64,000 nucleotides of DNA from JBBRHQ01 sp963738305 (GTDB lineage Bacteria; Actinomycetota; Thermoleophilia; Solirubrobacterales; 70-9). Each line of letters opens with the position of its first letter. Position 1 is the stretch's first letter. The stretch lies in NCBI GenBank assembly GCA_963738305.1, contig CAVTVU010000001.1:124001-188000 (forward strand), in the 5' to 3' direction. Both the position numbers and the translations under genes were made by a program. The notes under the pieces are model-generated. The model saw only the letters and a list, made by a program, of their open reading frames with translations. It was not told the DNA's origin and did not search any database. Of the stretch, positions 26,342 to 35,520 are shown one piece after another.

Positions 26342-27125
26342 GCGGTCCGGCGGATCCGGCCTGGCGCGCAAGCTGGGCGACGATCTCCGCCCTGGTGGCG
26401 CGGTCGAAGAACGAGCTGGTGCGGGTGCCGGGTGCCGCTATCCCGGGGGTGCTGGCGCCGACGATCTTCTTCCTCGGCATCAACGGCGTCTTCGGCGCCC
26501 TCACCCATCTGAGGGGCTTCGACACCAGCAGCTACCTCAGCTTCATCATCCCGGTCAGCATGCTCCAGGGCGCCGGCTTCACCGGCGCCGCGACCGGAGT
26601 CAACCTGGCCCGCGACATCGAGCAGGGCTGGCTCGACCGGCTCTGGTCTCCCCCGCTCCGCGCTCGGTGCTGCTCACCGGGATCGTCCTCTCCGCCAGCC
26701 TGCGGGCGATGATCCCGGCGACCGTCGTGTTCGGGGTGGGGATCGCGCTCGGCGCACACGTCCCCACACCGCTCGGATTCGTGATCTGCTTCGCGATGGT
26801 GGCTGCGATGGCCGCGGTCGCCGCCTGCTGGGGATCGATGCTGGCGCTGAAGTTCAAGAGCCAGTCGGCGGCACCCCTGATGCAGTCGGGGATGCTGGCG
26901 GCGATCTTCCTGACCACCGCCTACGCGCCCCTGGCGCTGCTCCAGCCCTGGCTGCGGGCGATCGCGCGCATCAACCCGGTGACCCAGGTGATCGACGCCA
27001 CCCGCCAGGCCTTCATCGGCGGCGTGACCTGGGCGGGGACCTGGCCCGGCATCCTCGCCCTGGCCGGCTTGCTGGCAGTGCTCGGGGCGCTCTCGCTGCG
27101 CGGTATGCGTCGCACCGCACTGTGA
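26338..27125 (+). CDS. ABC-2-type permease 2, one frameshift
   Basis: About 262 aa. The frame moves once near 26655, between DIEQGWLDRLW and SVLLTGIVLSASLRAMIPATVVFG. The family segment ARINPVTQVIDATRQAFIGG lies before the last helix. Homologous to permease 1 at the same topology. TGA overlaps the GTG of the glycosidase gene. Confidence 0.82.
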
Positions 27126-28330
27126 AGAAGGCTGCCGCGGCTGCGCTCGAAATCGCCGAGCGGACCCTGCGGGGCAATTGGGCCGAGGGCACGGCCCACG
27201 ACCGCAGATACGCCTACACCCGCCCCAGCCCGGGACGCTACCCCTGGCAGTGGTACTGGGACTCGTGCTTCGCGGCGATCGTCTGGCGCCGGTTCGAGCC
27301 GCCCCGGGCGCGGGCCGAGCTGGAGAGCCTGCTGGCCGCGCAGCGCTCCGACGGCTTCATCGGCCACACGATCTTCTGGGAGCGGCCGGTCTCCTGGGCG
27401 CGGCTGCCCTTCTACAACGTCAGCTCGCGCCGCTCGATGCAGACCGAGACGATCCAGCCGCCCCTGCTCGCCTGGGCCTGGCGCATCGCGGTCGGCGATC
27501 CCGCCGCCGAGCCGCGGATCGCAGCGCAGGCCGAGTGGCTCGCGGCCAACCGCGACCTCGACGGCGACGGCCTGCTCTGGATCCTCCAGCCCGACGAGTC
27601 TGGCCTCGACGCCTCGCCCAAGTTCGATCCGGTCTGGGGCTGGAAGATCGGCGGCCGGCTCGGGTTCCCGCTGCTCGTCCAGCACAACCGCAGGCTCGAT
27701 TTCGACGCCCGCCGGGCCCTCGAGCGGGGCGGGCCGCTGCTCTGCGAGCTGATCGTCAACGTGCTCTGGGGACTCTCACTGCAGGCGCTGGGCCGGCCCT
27801 CGATCACCCCGGCCCTGGTCGAGCGCCTCTACGACGAGCGCCGCGGCCTCTTCTTCGACGAGGTCAAGCCCGGTGGGCGGCGCCCGCCGGTGGCGACCTG
27901 GACCTCCCTCGCCCCACTCGCCCTGCCCGACCTCCCGGAGGAGATCGGCCGCCGCCTGGTCGAGGAGCATCTGCTGGACCCGAACCAGTTCTGGACCCCG
28001 GTGGCTCCCCCCTCGGTCTCGGCGGTCGAGCCGAGCTATCAGCCCGGCGGCAGCAAGGGGCTCTTCCGCCAGTACTGGCGCGGGCCGACCTGGATCAACT
28101 CGGCCTGGCTGGTCTGGCTGGGCCTGCGCCGGCTCGGGTACCTCGAGCAGGCCGAGCAGATGGCCTCCGGGCTGCTGGGCGCGGTCCGAAGCGAGCGCCT
28201 CCGTGAGTACTACGACCCGCGCGACGGCAGCGGCCTCGGTGCCACCGACTTCGCCTGGTCGGCGCTGATCGCCGAGCTGGCCGACCCCGATCCGGCGGCG
28301 GAGCGCAGCCACCTCCCCTGGATCGGTTGA
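27122..28330 (+). CDS. GH63-like glycoside hydrolase (mannosylglycerate/glucosylglycerate hydrolase type)
   Basis: 402-aa (alpha/alpha)6-barrel enzyme. YPWQWYWDSCFAAIVW with its Asp, SGLDASPKFD, and the C-terminal GPTWINSAWLVWLGLR are hallmarks of the GH63/trehalase-like clan, including compatible-solute hydrolases. GTG 27122 overlaps the permease stop, so it belongs to the ABC operon. An exporter plus intracellular glycosidase could process a glycosylated solute or antibiotic (inference). A strong hairpin follows at 28363. Confidence 0.8.
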   Translation: MKKAAAAALEIAERTLRGNWAEGTAHDRRYAYTRPSPGRYPWQWYWDSCFAAIVWRRFEPPRARAELESLLAAQRSDGFIGHTIFWERPVSWARLPFYNVSSRRSMQTETIQPPLLAWAWRIAVGDPAAEPRIAAQAEWLAANRDLDGDGLLWILQPDESGLDASPKFDPVWGWKIGGRLGFPLLVQHNRRLDFDARRALERGGPLLCELIVNVLWGLSLQALGRPSITPALVERLYDERRGLFFDEVKPGGRRPPVATWTSLAPLALPDLPEEIGRRLVEEHLLDPNQFWTPVAPPSVSAVEPSYQPGGSKGLFRQYWRGPTWINSAWLVWLGLRRLGYLEQAEQMASGLLGAVRSERLREYYDPRDGSGLGATDFAWSALIAELADPDPAAERSHLPWIG

Positions 28331-28362
28331 TTCCGTATTCACGTGGGTGCGGCGACGAGTGT

Positions 28363-28402
28363 GTTCGCCCTTTTTGGGTTCCATGGACCCAAAGCGGCGA
28401 AC
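28363..28402 (+). terminator. long hairpin after the ABC-glycosidase operon
   Basis: Outer stem GTTCGCC/GGCGAAC and inner stem TTTGGGT/ACCCAAA around a TCCATGG loop. No terminal U-run follows on the plus strand. It likely ends the operon transcript or stabilises its 3' end. Confidence 0.5.
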
Positions 28403-28445
28403 GCGCCCCGGGGAGCGCGATTGGCATCGCAGCGGGCCAGCGTGC

Positions 28446-28451
28446 TACAGT
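28446..28451 (+). promoter_or_regulatory. -10 hexamer TACAGT of the toxin-antitoxin pair
   Basis: TACAGT is followed by 7 nt and ATG 28459. The spacing implies a leaderless antitoxin mRNA. Confidence 0.45.
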
Positions 28452-28458
28452 GTCGCAC

Positions 28459-28701
28459 ATGGAGATCGGGGTTCGGACGCTTCGCAATCGGACCGCTGAG
28501 GTGATCGCCGCCGTCGAATCGGGCGAGCGGGTCACGCTCACCGTGCATGGCAACCCGGTCGCCGACATCGTTCCCCACGGTCAGAGGGCACGCTGGCTCT
28601 CCGGTGATGCGATCCGTCGTGAGCTGGCCGGGACGGCGGCCGATCCCGAGCTCACCGACGACCTCTCCGAGCTGGCCGGTCAGACCCTGGCCGAGCTGTG
28701 A
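28459..28701 (+). CDS. Phd/YefM-type antitoxin
   Basis: 80 aa. The N-terminal DNA-binding fold MEIGVRTLRNRTAEVIAAVESGERVTLTVHGNPVADIVP is typical of Phd/YefM. The C-terminus (ELTDDLSELAGQTLAEL) would wrap the toxin. It overlaps the toxin GTG by 4 nt. Expected to repress its own promoter at 28446. Confidence 0.88.
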   Translation: MEIGVRTLRNRTAEVIAAVESGERVTLTVHGNPVADIVPHGQRARWLSGDAIRRELAGTAADPELTDDLSELAGQTLAEL

Positions 28702-29105
28702 GCAGGCCCCCCGCCGGGCTGCTCGACACATCGGTCTTCATCGCCACCGAAGCAGGTCGAGCCCTCGGAGAGCTGCCAGAGAGGGTCGCCGTATCGGTGG
28801 TGACGATCGGTGAGCTCGAGCTGGGCCTCCTTGCCGCCGACGGGCCCGAACAGCGTGCCCGCCGCGGCGACACGCTCGCCATCGCCCGCACTGCGGATCC
28901 GATTCCGATCAGTGAGGCCATCATGGTGAGCTGGACCCGCCTGGTCAGTGACTGCAGAGCCGCTGGAATCCACCGCACGGTCAGGCTCGTGGACGCGTTG
29001 ATCGCTGCCACCGCGATCGAGCACGGGCTTCCCGTGGTGAGCCAGGACGAGGACTTCGACGTGATCGCGGGCGCCCATCCCCGGCTCGAGGTCCTCCGGG
29101 TCTGA
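28698..29105 (+). CDS. PIN-domain toxin (VapC-like RNase)
   Basis: 135 aa. The acidic active-site residues of a PIN nuclease are visible: LLDTSVF (Asp), IGELELG (Glu), RLVDALIAATA (Asp) and SQDEDFD (Asp). Start GTG inside GTGA overlap with the antitoxin. A standard VapBC-type module, convergent to infA. Confidence 0.9.
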   Translation: MSRPPAGLLDTSVFIATEAGRALGELPERVAVSVVTIGELELGLLAADGPEQRARRGDTLAIARTADPIPISEAIMVSWTRLVSDCRAAGIHRTVRLVDALIAATAIEHGLPVVSQDEDFDVIAGAHPRLEVLRV

Positions 29106-29129
29106 GCCGTGGCTCCGTCCGGAGCCCGA

Positions 29130-29348
29130 CTACTTGTACCGGTAGGTGATCCGGCCCCGGTCGAGGTCGTAGGGGGAGAGCTCGATCTTCACCCGGTCGC
29201 CGGGGAGGATGCGGATGTAGTGGCGACGCATCTTGCCGGAGATGTGGCCGAGGACGTCGTGGCCGTTATCGAGTTTGACCCTGAACATCGTGTTCGGGAG
29301 GGCCTCGGTGATCTCGCCCTCCATCTCGATCTTTTCCTCTTTGCCCAT
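29130..29348 (-). CDS. infA: translation initiation factor IF-1
   Basis: 72-aa OB-fold protein, complete: MGKEEKIEMEGEITEALPN, FRVKLDNGHDVLGHISGKMR, IRILPGDRVKIELSPYDL and GRITYRYK. ATG 29348. It stands outside the ribosomal protein operon, downstream of an enoyl-CoA hydratase gene on the same strand. Confidence 0.97.
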   Translation of the reverse strand: MGKEEKIEMEGEITEALPNTMFRVKLDNGHDVLGHISGKMRRHYIRILPGDRVKIELSPYDLDRGRITYRYK

Positions 29349-29382
29349 GCGGCCGGAGAGGGTAGCGAACGCAGCCGCCTGC

Positions 29383-30159
29383 TCAGCGCCCCTCGAAGGT
29401 GGCGTTGCCCGGGCCCTCCTCAAGGAAGGAGCGCACCGCGCCCTTCAGGTCCTCAGTGCCGAACAGCGCCCCGGCGACCTTGGGCGTGTCGCGGTCGGCC
29501 TTGTCGACCCCGCCCTCGATCTGGGCGCGGACCAGTCTCTTAGTCGCCGCGTGTGCCCGGGTCGGCCCCGCCGCGAGACGCTGGGCGAAGCGCATCCCCT
29601 TCTCCAGCAGCTCCTCGTCGTCGACGACCCGGTTCACCACGCCCCAGTGCTCCATCGTCGGCATGTCGTAGAGGCCGCCGGTCATCACGAACTCGCGGGC
29701 CTTCGCCGGACCGGCGCGCTCGGCCATCCGCTGCGTGCCGCCGGCACCCGGCGTCAGCCCGACCACCGCCTCGACGAGCCCGACCTTGGCCGAGGCGCCG
29801 GCCCAGATCAGGTCGCAGCCCAGGGCCACCTCCCAGGCCGCAGTCAGGCAGAGGCCACCGATCAGCGCCAGGGTGGGGATCGGCAGCGCCTCGAGCTTGC
29901 GCACCGTCGTGACCAGGGCGCTGAACATGTGCTCGGCGTCGCGGGTGCCGATTCCGTCGAAATTGTGAACGTCCACGCCGCCGCTGAAGACGTCGCCCTC
30001 AGCCCGCCAGACCAGCGCGCGCGCATCCGAGGCGGCGACCTCGGTGACGTGCTTGGCCAGCGCGTCGAAGGTGGCGCCACCGAACAGGTTGAGCGGCGGG
30101 TCGGAGAGGACGAGGACGGCGACCGCCCCGTTGCGCTCCAGCCGGACCGGCTCAGCCAT
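29383..30159 (-). CDS. enoyl-CoA hydratase/isomerase (crotonase family)
   Basis: 258-aa crotonase. The oxyanion-hole segment GGVDVHNFDG, IGGLCLTAAWEVALGCDL and EAVVGLTPGAGGTQR are seen. ATG 30159 (GGAGG 12 nt upstream) overlaps the HIT stop by 8 nt; a GTG six bases earlier is possible. Substrate not determinable. Confidence 0.85.
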   Translation of the reverse strand: MAEPVRLERNGAVAVLVLSDPPLNLFGGATFDALAKHVTEVAASDARALVWRAEGDVFSGGVDVHNFDGIGTRDAEHMFSALVTTVRKLEALPIPTLALIGGLCLTAAWEVALGCDLIWAGASAKVGLVEAVVGLTPGAGGTQRMAERAGPAKAREFVMTGGLYDMPTMEHWGVVNRVVDDEELLEKGMRFAQRLAAGPTRAHAATKRLVRAQIEGGVDKADRDTPKVAGALFGTEDLKGAVRSFLEEGPGNATFEGR

Positions 30160-30571
30160 CCCCACGCAGCCTCCCCGCGACCGCGGAGATCTCCGCCCCC
30201 TCCCCCGGTCCCGGCACCCACGGCAGCTTCAGAGGGTCATCGTCGTAGCGGGGGATGACGTGGATGTGGAAATGGAACACCGACTGCCAGGCCGCGGCCC
30301 GGCAGGAGTTGAGGACGTTGAAGCCGTCGGGCTTCAGGACCTCCTCCATCCGCCGGGCCAGACGGCGGGCGGCGAGCATCGTCCGCTCGAGGTCGGCGTC
30401 GGGAACCTCGATCAGGTCGACGCTGTGGGCCCGGGGCACGACCAGGGCGTGACCGGGCGTGGCAGGGTTGATGTCCATGAAGGCGACCGTGTGATCGTCG
30501 GAGTCGACGATCTCGGCCGGAACCGTCCCGGCGACGATCCCGCAGAAGAGGCAGTCCTCGGCGCTCGCCAT
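30152..30571 (-). CDS. HIT-family nucleotide hydrolase
   Basis: 139 aa with the histidine triad HFHIHVIP and N-terminal zinc-type CLFCGIVAG. FMDINPATPGHALVVPRAH is the family core. Probable dinucleoside polyphosphate or AMP-conjugate hydrolase. Coupled to the enoyl-CoA hydratase. Confidence 0.92.
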   Translation of the reverse strand: MASAEDCLFCGIVAGTVPAEIVDSDDHTVAFMDINPATPGHALVVPRAHSVDLIEVPDADLERTMLAARRLARRMEEVLKPDGFNVLNSCRAAAWQSVFHFHIHVIPRYDDDPLKLPWVPGPGEGAEISAVAGRLRGDG

Positions 30572-30583
30572 CGCGGCGCCAGC

Positions 30584-32024
30584 TTATAGGCCGCCCCTGG
30601 CGTGGGCCAGGGCCTCCTCCCGGGTCCTCACCTCACCGGCGTACTGCGCCGCCTCCAGCTCGGCCAGCAGCCTGCCCAGCGCAGGGCCCTCGGGGATACC
30701 CAGCTCGGCCGCCAGCTCGTCGCCGGCGATCAGCCGCGCCGGTGGCCCCTGGTGGCGCCAGTCGAGCGCCGCGGCGAGCATCTCCCGGGCCAGCGCGAGG
30801 TGAGCCTCGACCATCTCCTCGCTGGCCAGCGGGCCGCTGCCGCGGGCGGCGAGGCGGTCGGCGACGGTGAGCAGCGTGACGTCCGCGGCGACCGGCTCCG
30901 TCGCCCGCAGGTAGTCGTGGACCCGCCGCGGCGGAAGCGGCGCCTCGGGCACCATGAAGCCAAGCCGCAGATGGTGAAGCGTGAGAGCCTGGAGGTGGCG
31001 GGTCAGCGCCCGGCTGGCCCGCAGGCGGGCCATCGTCGCGCCGATGATCTCGGCGCCAGCCGCGTCGTGGCCCATGAAGGTCACCCGACCGCCCGAATCC
31101 CTCCTGCGTGGCCGGTTTGCCGAGGTCGTGGAGGAGGGCGCCGAAGCGCAGCGCCTCCCCGCGGGTCAGCTCGTCGGCGAGCGGCTCCTTGAGCAGGTCG
31201 CGCGCCTCCTGCGCCCGGTCCCCTGCGAAGCGCCCAAGGTCGGCCTCGACCTCGAGCAGGCGCTCCAGCACCGCCATCGTGTGGTCGTAGACGTCGAGAT
31301 GGTGGTTGGCGGTCTGATCGACGCCACGAAGCGCCGCGACCTCGGGGAGAAGCGGCTCCATGATCCCGAGCTGCTCCATGAGAGCCAGCCCGAGCCGGGG
31401 GTCTGGACCGCCGATCAGCAGCCGCAGCTCGCCGAGCACCCGCTCCCCGGCGGGCTCGGAGGCGCGCTGCGCGAGCGCCCGCGCCGGCGCCCTCCGTGCC
31501 CGCCTCGATCTCGAGGCCCAGCTCCGCGGCCGAGCCGGGCGGCCCGCAGCAGCCTCAGCGGGTCGTCGGCGAAGCTGCGCTCCGAGACCATCCTCAAGGA
31601 CCCGCCGGCGAGGTCGGCGAGCCCGCCGAAGGGGTCGAGCGCATCCCCACCCCCGAGCGGCACGGCGACTGCGCCGACCGTGAAGTCGCGGGCGCGCGAG
31701 GTCGGCCTCGATGCGCTGGCCCCGCAGGCGGGTCACGTCCACCTGCCATTCGCCGCGCGCGGTCGCGCGCCCGCCAGGTCTCGAACTCGGCCGGAGAGCT
31801 CGAACGAGCTTCCGCCGCTTCCGCGCGCGATCGCCGCCGCCGCCTCGCGCGGGTCCCCGGCCACGGCGAGGTCGAGATCGCTGACCGGGCGCCCGAGCGC
31901 GGCGTCGCGGACGGCGCCGCCGACCACCCAGGACCGCCGCGCCGACCTCCTCGCCGAGCGCCTCTCGGACCGCCTGCGCGAGCGCCGAGCCGCGCAGCCG
32001 CTCGGCGACGCCGGCGGCGCTCAC
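30584..32024 (-). CDS. cca: tRNA nucleotidyltransferase/poly(A) polymerase with HD domain, multiply frameshifted
   Basis: CCA-adding-type enzyme of about 480 aa. The head motif GGAVRDAALGRPVSDLDLAV, the DFTVGAVAVPLGGG region, SFADDPLRLLRAARLAAELGL, an HD domain (HLDVYDHTMAVLE; LLHDLGKPAT; GHDAAGAEI) and a C-terminal helical tail are all present. They are broken by at least five shifts between 31925 and 31105. GTG 32024 overlaps the alr stop (GTGA). All catalytic motifs survive, so the gene is probably intact in the organism. Confidence 0.78.
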
Positions 32025-33136
32025 CGCGGCTCCCTCGGCACCCGCGGGGAGACGCCGCAGGCGACCTCGTAGTTGATCGTTCCGAGCCGGCGGGCCACCT
32101 CCTCGGCGAGGATCTCCTCGCCGCCCTGGGCGCCGATCAGGACCGCCGGCGCTCCGGGCTCGACGTCGGTCTCGGGGCCGAGGTCGATCGTCAGGTTGTC
32201 CATCGAGATCGTGCCCGACCAGCGGCCGGCGGCGCCCGCGCGACCAGCACCTCGGCGTTGTTGGAGAGCCCTCGCCTGACCCCGTCGCCGTAGCCGATCG
32301 GCAGCACCCCGACCCAGGTGTCGGCCGCCGCGGTCCAGGTGCGCCCGTAGCCGGCGCTGTCCCCGGCCCTGAAGCGCTTGACGTCGGCGACGTAGGAGTG
32401 CAGCTCCATCGCCGGCTCGAGGCCGCGCGCGCGGGGGTCGCCCTGAAAGGGGTCGAGCCCGTAGATGGCGACCCCGCAGCGCACCATGTCGAAGTGCGAG
32501 CGGGGCTCGCGCAGGGTGGCGGCGCTGTTCGCAGCGTGCAGCATCACCCCGCCGAACTCGGCGCGGACAGTCCCGGCCAGGGCGTCGAAGCGCTCGAGCT
32601 GCTCCTCGAAGAAGTCGTTGCCGGTCTCATCGGCGGTGGCGAAGTGGGTCCAGACCCCGGCCAGCTCGAGGTCCGGATCGGCGGCACAGGTCCGGGCCAG
32701 GCGCAGCACCTCCCCGGGGTCACGGTTCCCGAGCCGCCCCATGCCGCTGTCGTGCTTGACGTGGACCAGCGCGGGCCGGCCCTGGGCGCTGGCGCGCCCC
32801 GCGAGCAGGGCCCGGAATCCCTCGCTCCAGACCCCGATCTCGGAACCCGCCCCGAGAGCCACGTCCACCTCGGACGCGGTCAGTGCGCCCATGGTCAGCA
32901 GTCGGATGTGATGGAGGCGGCGCCCGATCTGCTCAGCCTCGCGGGCCGTCGCCACCGCAAGCCAACCGGCGCCACCCCTGAGCGCCGCCTCGGCGCAGGC
33001 GACCGCCCCGTGTCCGTAGCCGTCGGCCTTGACCACCGCGCAGAGGCTGGGCACCGCTCGTGAGCCGGCTCGCCAGGAGCGTGCAGTTGCGCTCGACCGC
33101 GCCGAGATCGATCCGAGCCAGCGCGCGTTCAGGCAT
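32021..33136 (-). CDS. alr: alanine racemase, two frameshifts
   Basis: PLP enzyme making D-alanine for peptidoglycan. The PLP lysine is in AVVKADGYGHGA; the HSGMGRLG and GYGRTW (catalytic Tyr) segments and SMDNLTIDLG are present. Shifts near 33062 and 32230 split it into three reading frames. ATG 33136 overlaps nnr by 8 nt. About 370 aa, the usual length. Confidence 0.88.
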
Positions 33137-34646
33137 CCGCCGCCAGCCCGGCCGGGATCGAGTCGATCACGTCGGTCGCGATCACCGCCTCGACCGCGCC
33201 GACCCTCTCCGCCGCCTCGGCCCCCGACCTGGCGTGGGCGATCACCGCGGCGCAGGCGGCGGCGAATGGCTCCATCCCGCGGGCCAGCAGAGCGGCGGTC
33301 ATCCCCGAGAGCACGTCACCCGTACCGGCCGTCGCCAGGGCGGGGGAGCCGGCGGCGTTCACCGCCACGCGCTCGCCGTCGGTGACGATCGTGTCATCGC
33401 CCTTCAGGACCACGATCGCCCCGGCGGCGGAAGCGGCCTCGCGGGCGGCGGCGAGGCGGTGCTGCGAGACCTCCTCCGAGGAGCGCTCGAGGAGCCGTCC
33501 CAGCTCGCCCGCGTGGGGCGTCAGCACCGTCGCATCGCCACGCGCGGCGACCCGCCCGAGGCCCCCTGCGAACGCGTTCAGCCCGTCGGCGTCGATGACC
33601 AGCGGGGCCTCGATAGCCCCGGCGACCTCGCAGGCGAGCTCGGCGGCGGAGGGATCGCGGCCCAGGCCCGGCCCGAGCACACCCGCGGCAGCCCGCTCGA
33701 AGGCGGCGATGACCCGCTCCGCGGAGGCGGCGGTCAGGTGCCCGTCCTCGCTGGGGCAGCCCACCGACATCACCTCGGTCAGCTTCTGCTCGAAGATCGG
33801 CTCCAGCTCGGCCGGGACCGCGACGGTCGCGTAGCCGGCGCCGCTGCGGATCGCCGCCTCGGCGGCCATGCAGATCGAGCCGGTCAGGCCGCGCGAGCCT
33901 CCGGCGAGGACCACCTGGCCGGAGCTGAACTTGTTCGACTCCGCGCCGCGCCCGGGGGCGAGACCCAGAACTGCTGAGTCGATCACTCCCGCGCTGGGCT
34001 CGGCCGGCGCCCCATCGGGGATCCCGATCGGGGCTATCCGCAGCTCGCCGCCGGCCTGCTTCCCGGGGGCGATCAGGTGCCCGATCTTGGCGGCGTGAAA
34101 GGTGACGGTGAGGTCGGCGGCGACGGCCGTGCCCTCGATCTGGCCGCTCGCCGCGTCGACTCCGGAAGCGATGTCGCAGGCGACCACCGGGGCGCCACAG
34201 CCGTTGATCGCCTCGATCGCGGCGGCGGCGGGCTCGCGCGGGGCGCCGCTGAAGCCGGTGCCGAAGATCGCGTCGACCACCGCCCCCGAGCCCTCCAGGC
34301 GGGCGGCCAGCGAGGAGTCATCGACCGCCTCGGCGGAGGGGAAACGCTCGAGGTTGGCTGCGGCGTCGCCCCGCAACTCCTCCCCCGACCAGAGCAGCAG
34401 CGCCCCGACCTCGAAGCCGGTCTCGGCGAGCAGACGGGCGGCGACAAGCCCGTCTCCGCCGTTGTTCCCCTTGCCGCAGATCACCCGCACCGGGCCCTGC
34501 GGCGACAGCTCGGTGACCGCCGAGGCGACGGCGCCGCCGGCGCTCTCCATCAGCTCCAGTGATGGGACGCCCCGATCCTCGATCGCCCAGCGATCGATCC
34601 GGCGCATCGCCTCGGCGTCATACAGCGGGTGGAGCCAGGGTTCCAT
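33129..34646 (-). CDS. nnr: bifunctional NAD(P)H-hydrate epimerase/dehydratase
   Basis: 505 aa, unbroken. N-terminal epimerase (YjeF_N) with CGKGNNGGDGLVAARLL and VVDAIFGTGFSG; C-terminal ADP-dependent dehydratase with LTPHAGELGRLL, VLKGDDTIV and the nucleotide loop AGTGDVLSGM. It repairs hydrated NAD(P)H. Coupled to alr as in many bacteria. ATG 34646. Confidence 0.94.
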   Translation of the reverse strand: MEPWLHPLYDAEAMRRIDRWAIEDRGVPSLELMESAGGAVASAVTELSPQGPVRVICGKGNNGGDGLVAARLLAETGFEVGALLLWSGEELRGDAAANLERFPSAEAVDDSSLAARLEGSGAVVDAIFGTGFSGAPREPAAAAIEAINGCGAPVVACDIASGVDAASGQIEGTAVAADLTVTFHAAKIGHLIAPGKQAGGELRIAPIGIPDGAPAEPSAGVIDSAVLGLAPGRGAESNKFSSGQVVLAGGSRGLTGSICMAAEAAIRSGAGYATVAVPAELEPIFEQKLTEVMSVGCPSEDGHLTAASAERVIAAFERAAAGVLGPGLGRDPSAAELACEVAGAIEAPLVIDADGLNAFAGGLGRVAARGDATVLTPHAGELGRLLERSSEEVSQHRLAAAREAASAAGAIVVLKGDDTIVTDGERVAVNAAGSPALATAGTGDVLSGMTAALLARGMEPFAAACAAVIAHARSGAEAAERVGAVEAVIATDVIDSIPAGLAADA

Positions 34647-34694
34647 CGCCGCCAGCGTACCGGCGCTCCGGGCGCCTTCCGGCGACCGGCGAGG

Positions 34695-34704
34695 AGCCTA
34701 GGCT
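34695..34704. promoter_or_regulatory. palindromic bidirectional -10, AGCCTAGGCT
   Basis: A perfect 10-bp palindrome that gives TAGGCT on both strands, 12 nt before the lipoprotein ATG at 34717 and 48 nt before the nnr ATG on the minus strand. It fits a shared divergent promoter. Confidence 0.4.
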
Positions 34705-34716
34705 CACCTCGCGCAG

Positions 34717-35502
34717 ATGACGGGACCTAACACCCCGAGGACCCTCGGCGCGGCGATCGCCAGCCTGGCGCTGTGCTCGCTGACCACGATCTCCTGCGGC
34801 GGCAGTGGCGATGACTTCGCCTCGCAGGCCGACGGGATCTGCACCGAGCAGGCTCTCCGTGTCAACCACGTGCTGGATGACGGTGGCACCCCCCGGAGCG
34901 CCCCCGAGGCGGCCGAGCAGGCGGCCGAGCTGCTGCCGATCGAGCGCGATGCGGTCTCGCGCCTGCGCGCGGTGGACAGTCCGAGGGGCCGCGCCGGGCG
35001 CGCTTATCGGGACTTCCTGGGCAACCGCGAACTGGCGCTGCGCCTCAGCGAGCACCGTGGACGGGCAGCGAGGCGCGGTGCGGGCGCGGCCTACGAGACG
35101 ATCGACGCCCGGCGCGACCGGGTCCTGCTGCGAGCCGACAGCGGCGCCGCCCGGGCCGGGCTCCTCGCCTGCGCCGAGCGGCTCTCGCCGGGTGCGGCAC
35201 GCGCGGTGCGCTCAACGATCGCCGAGATCGCGACCAGCCCCAACCCCGCCCTGTGCACTGTGCGCTTCACCGCGAACTTCGTCCGCGCGCAGTTCGGCGA
35301 CCCGCGCCGGTGCCGCCGCCGCCAGGAGCAGCCCCGCAGCGCCGCCCGCTCTGTCCGGATCGGCGCCCTCCGAGGGATCGACGGCGTCTATGCCCTGGCG
35401 ACCGTCGTTCCCCGCGGCGGCGACGCGAGCGGTCAGCGGCTGCAGCTGGGGATGCTCTTCGAGGACGGCGCCTACAAGGCGGACTCGCTGACGACCCAAT
35501 AG
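34717..35502 (+). CDS. putative lipoprotein of unknown function
   Basis: 261 aa. Signal with lipobox LTTISC (Cys about 27), then a helical, Arg- and Ala-rich domain (FASQADGICTEQALRVNHVLDD; RAYRDFLGNRELALRLSEHRG), and a C-terminal beta segment (GQRLQLGMLFEDGAYKADSL). Spaced Cys residues suggest disulphides outside the cell. No family recognised. Convergent with the DUF3352-like gene, 18 bp apart. Confidence 0.6.
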   Translation: MTGPNTPRTLGAAIASLALCSLTTISCGGSGDDFASQADGICTEQALRVNHVLDDGGTPRSAPEAAEQAAELLPIERDAVSRLRAVDSPRGRAGRAYRDFLGNRELALRLSEHRGRAARRGAGAAYETIDARRDRVLLRADSGAARAGLLACAERLSPGAARAVRSTIAEIATSPNPALCTVRFTANFVRAQFGDPRRCRRRQEQPRSAARSVRIGALRGIDGVYALATVVPRGGDASGQRLQLGMLFEDGAYKADSLTTQ

Positions 35503-35520
35503 CTAAACGTCGGCGCGGTG

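Noticed and set aside
32398..33063. Plus-strand frames opposite alr, nnr, glmM and rpsI
   Set aside because: Shadows of well-supported minus-strand genes; no ribosome sites or domains.
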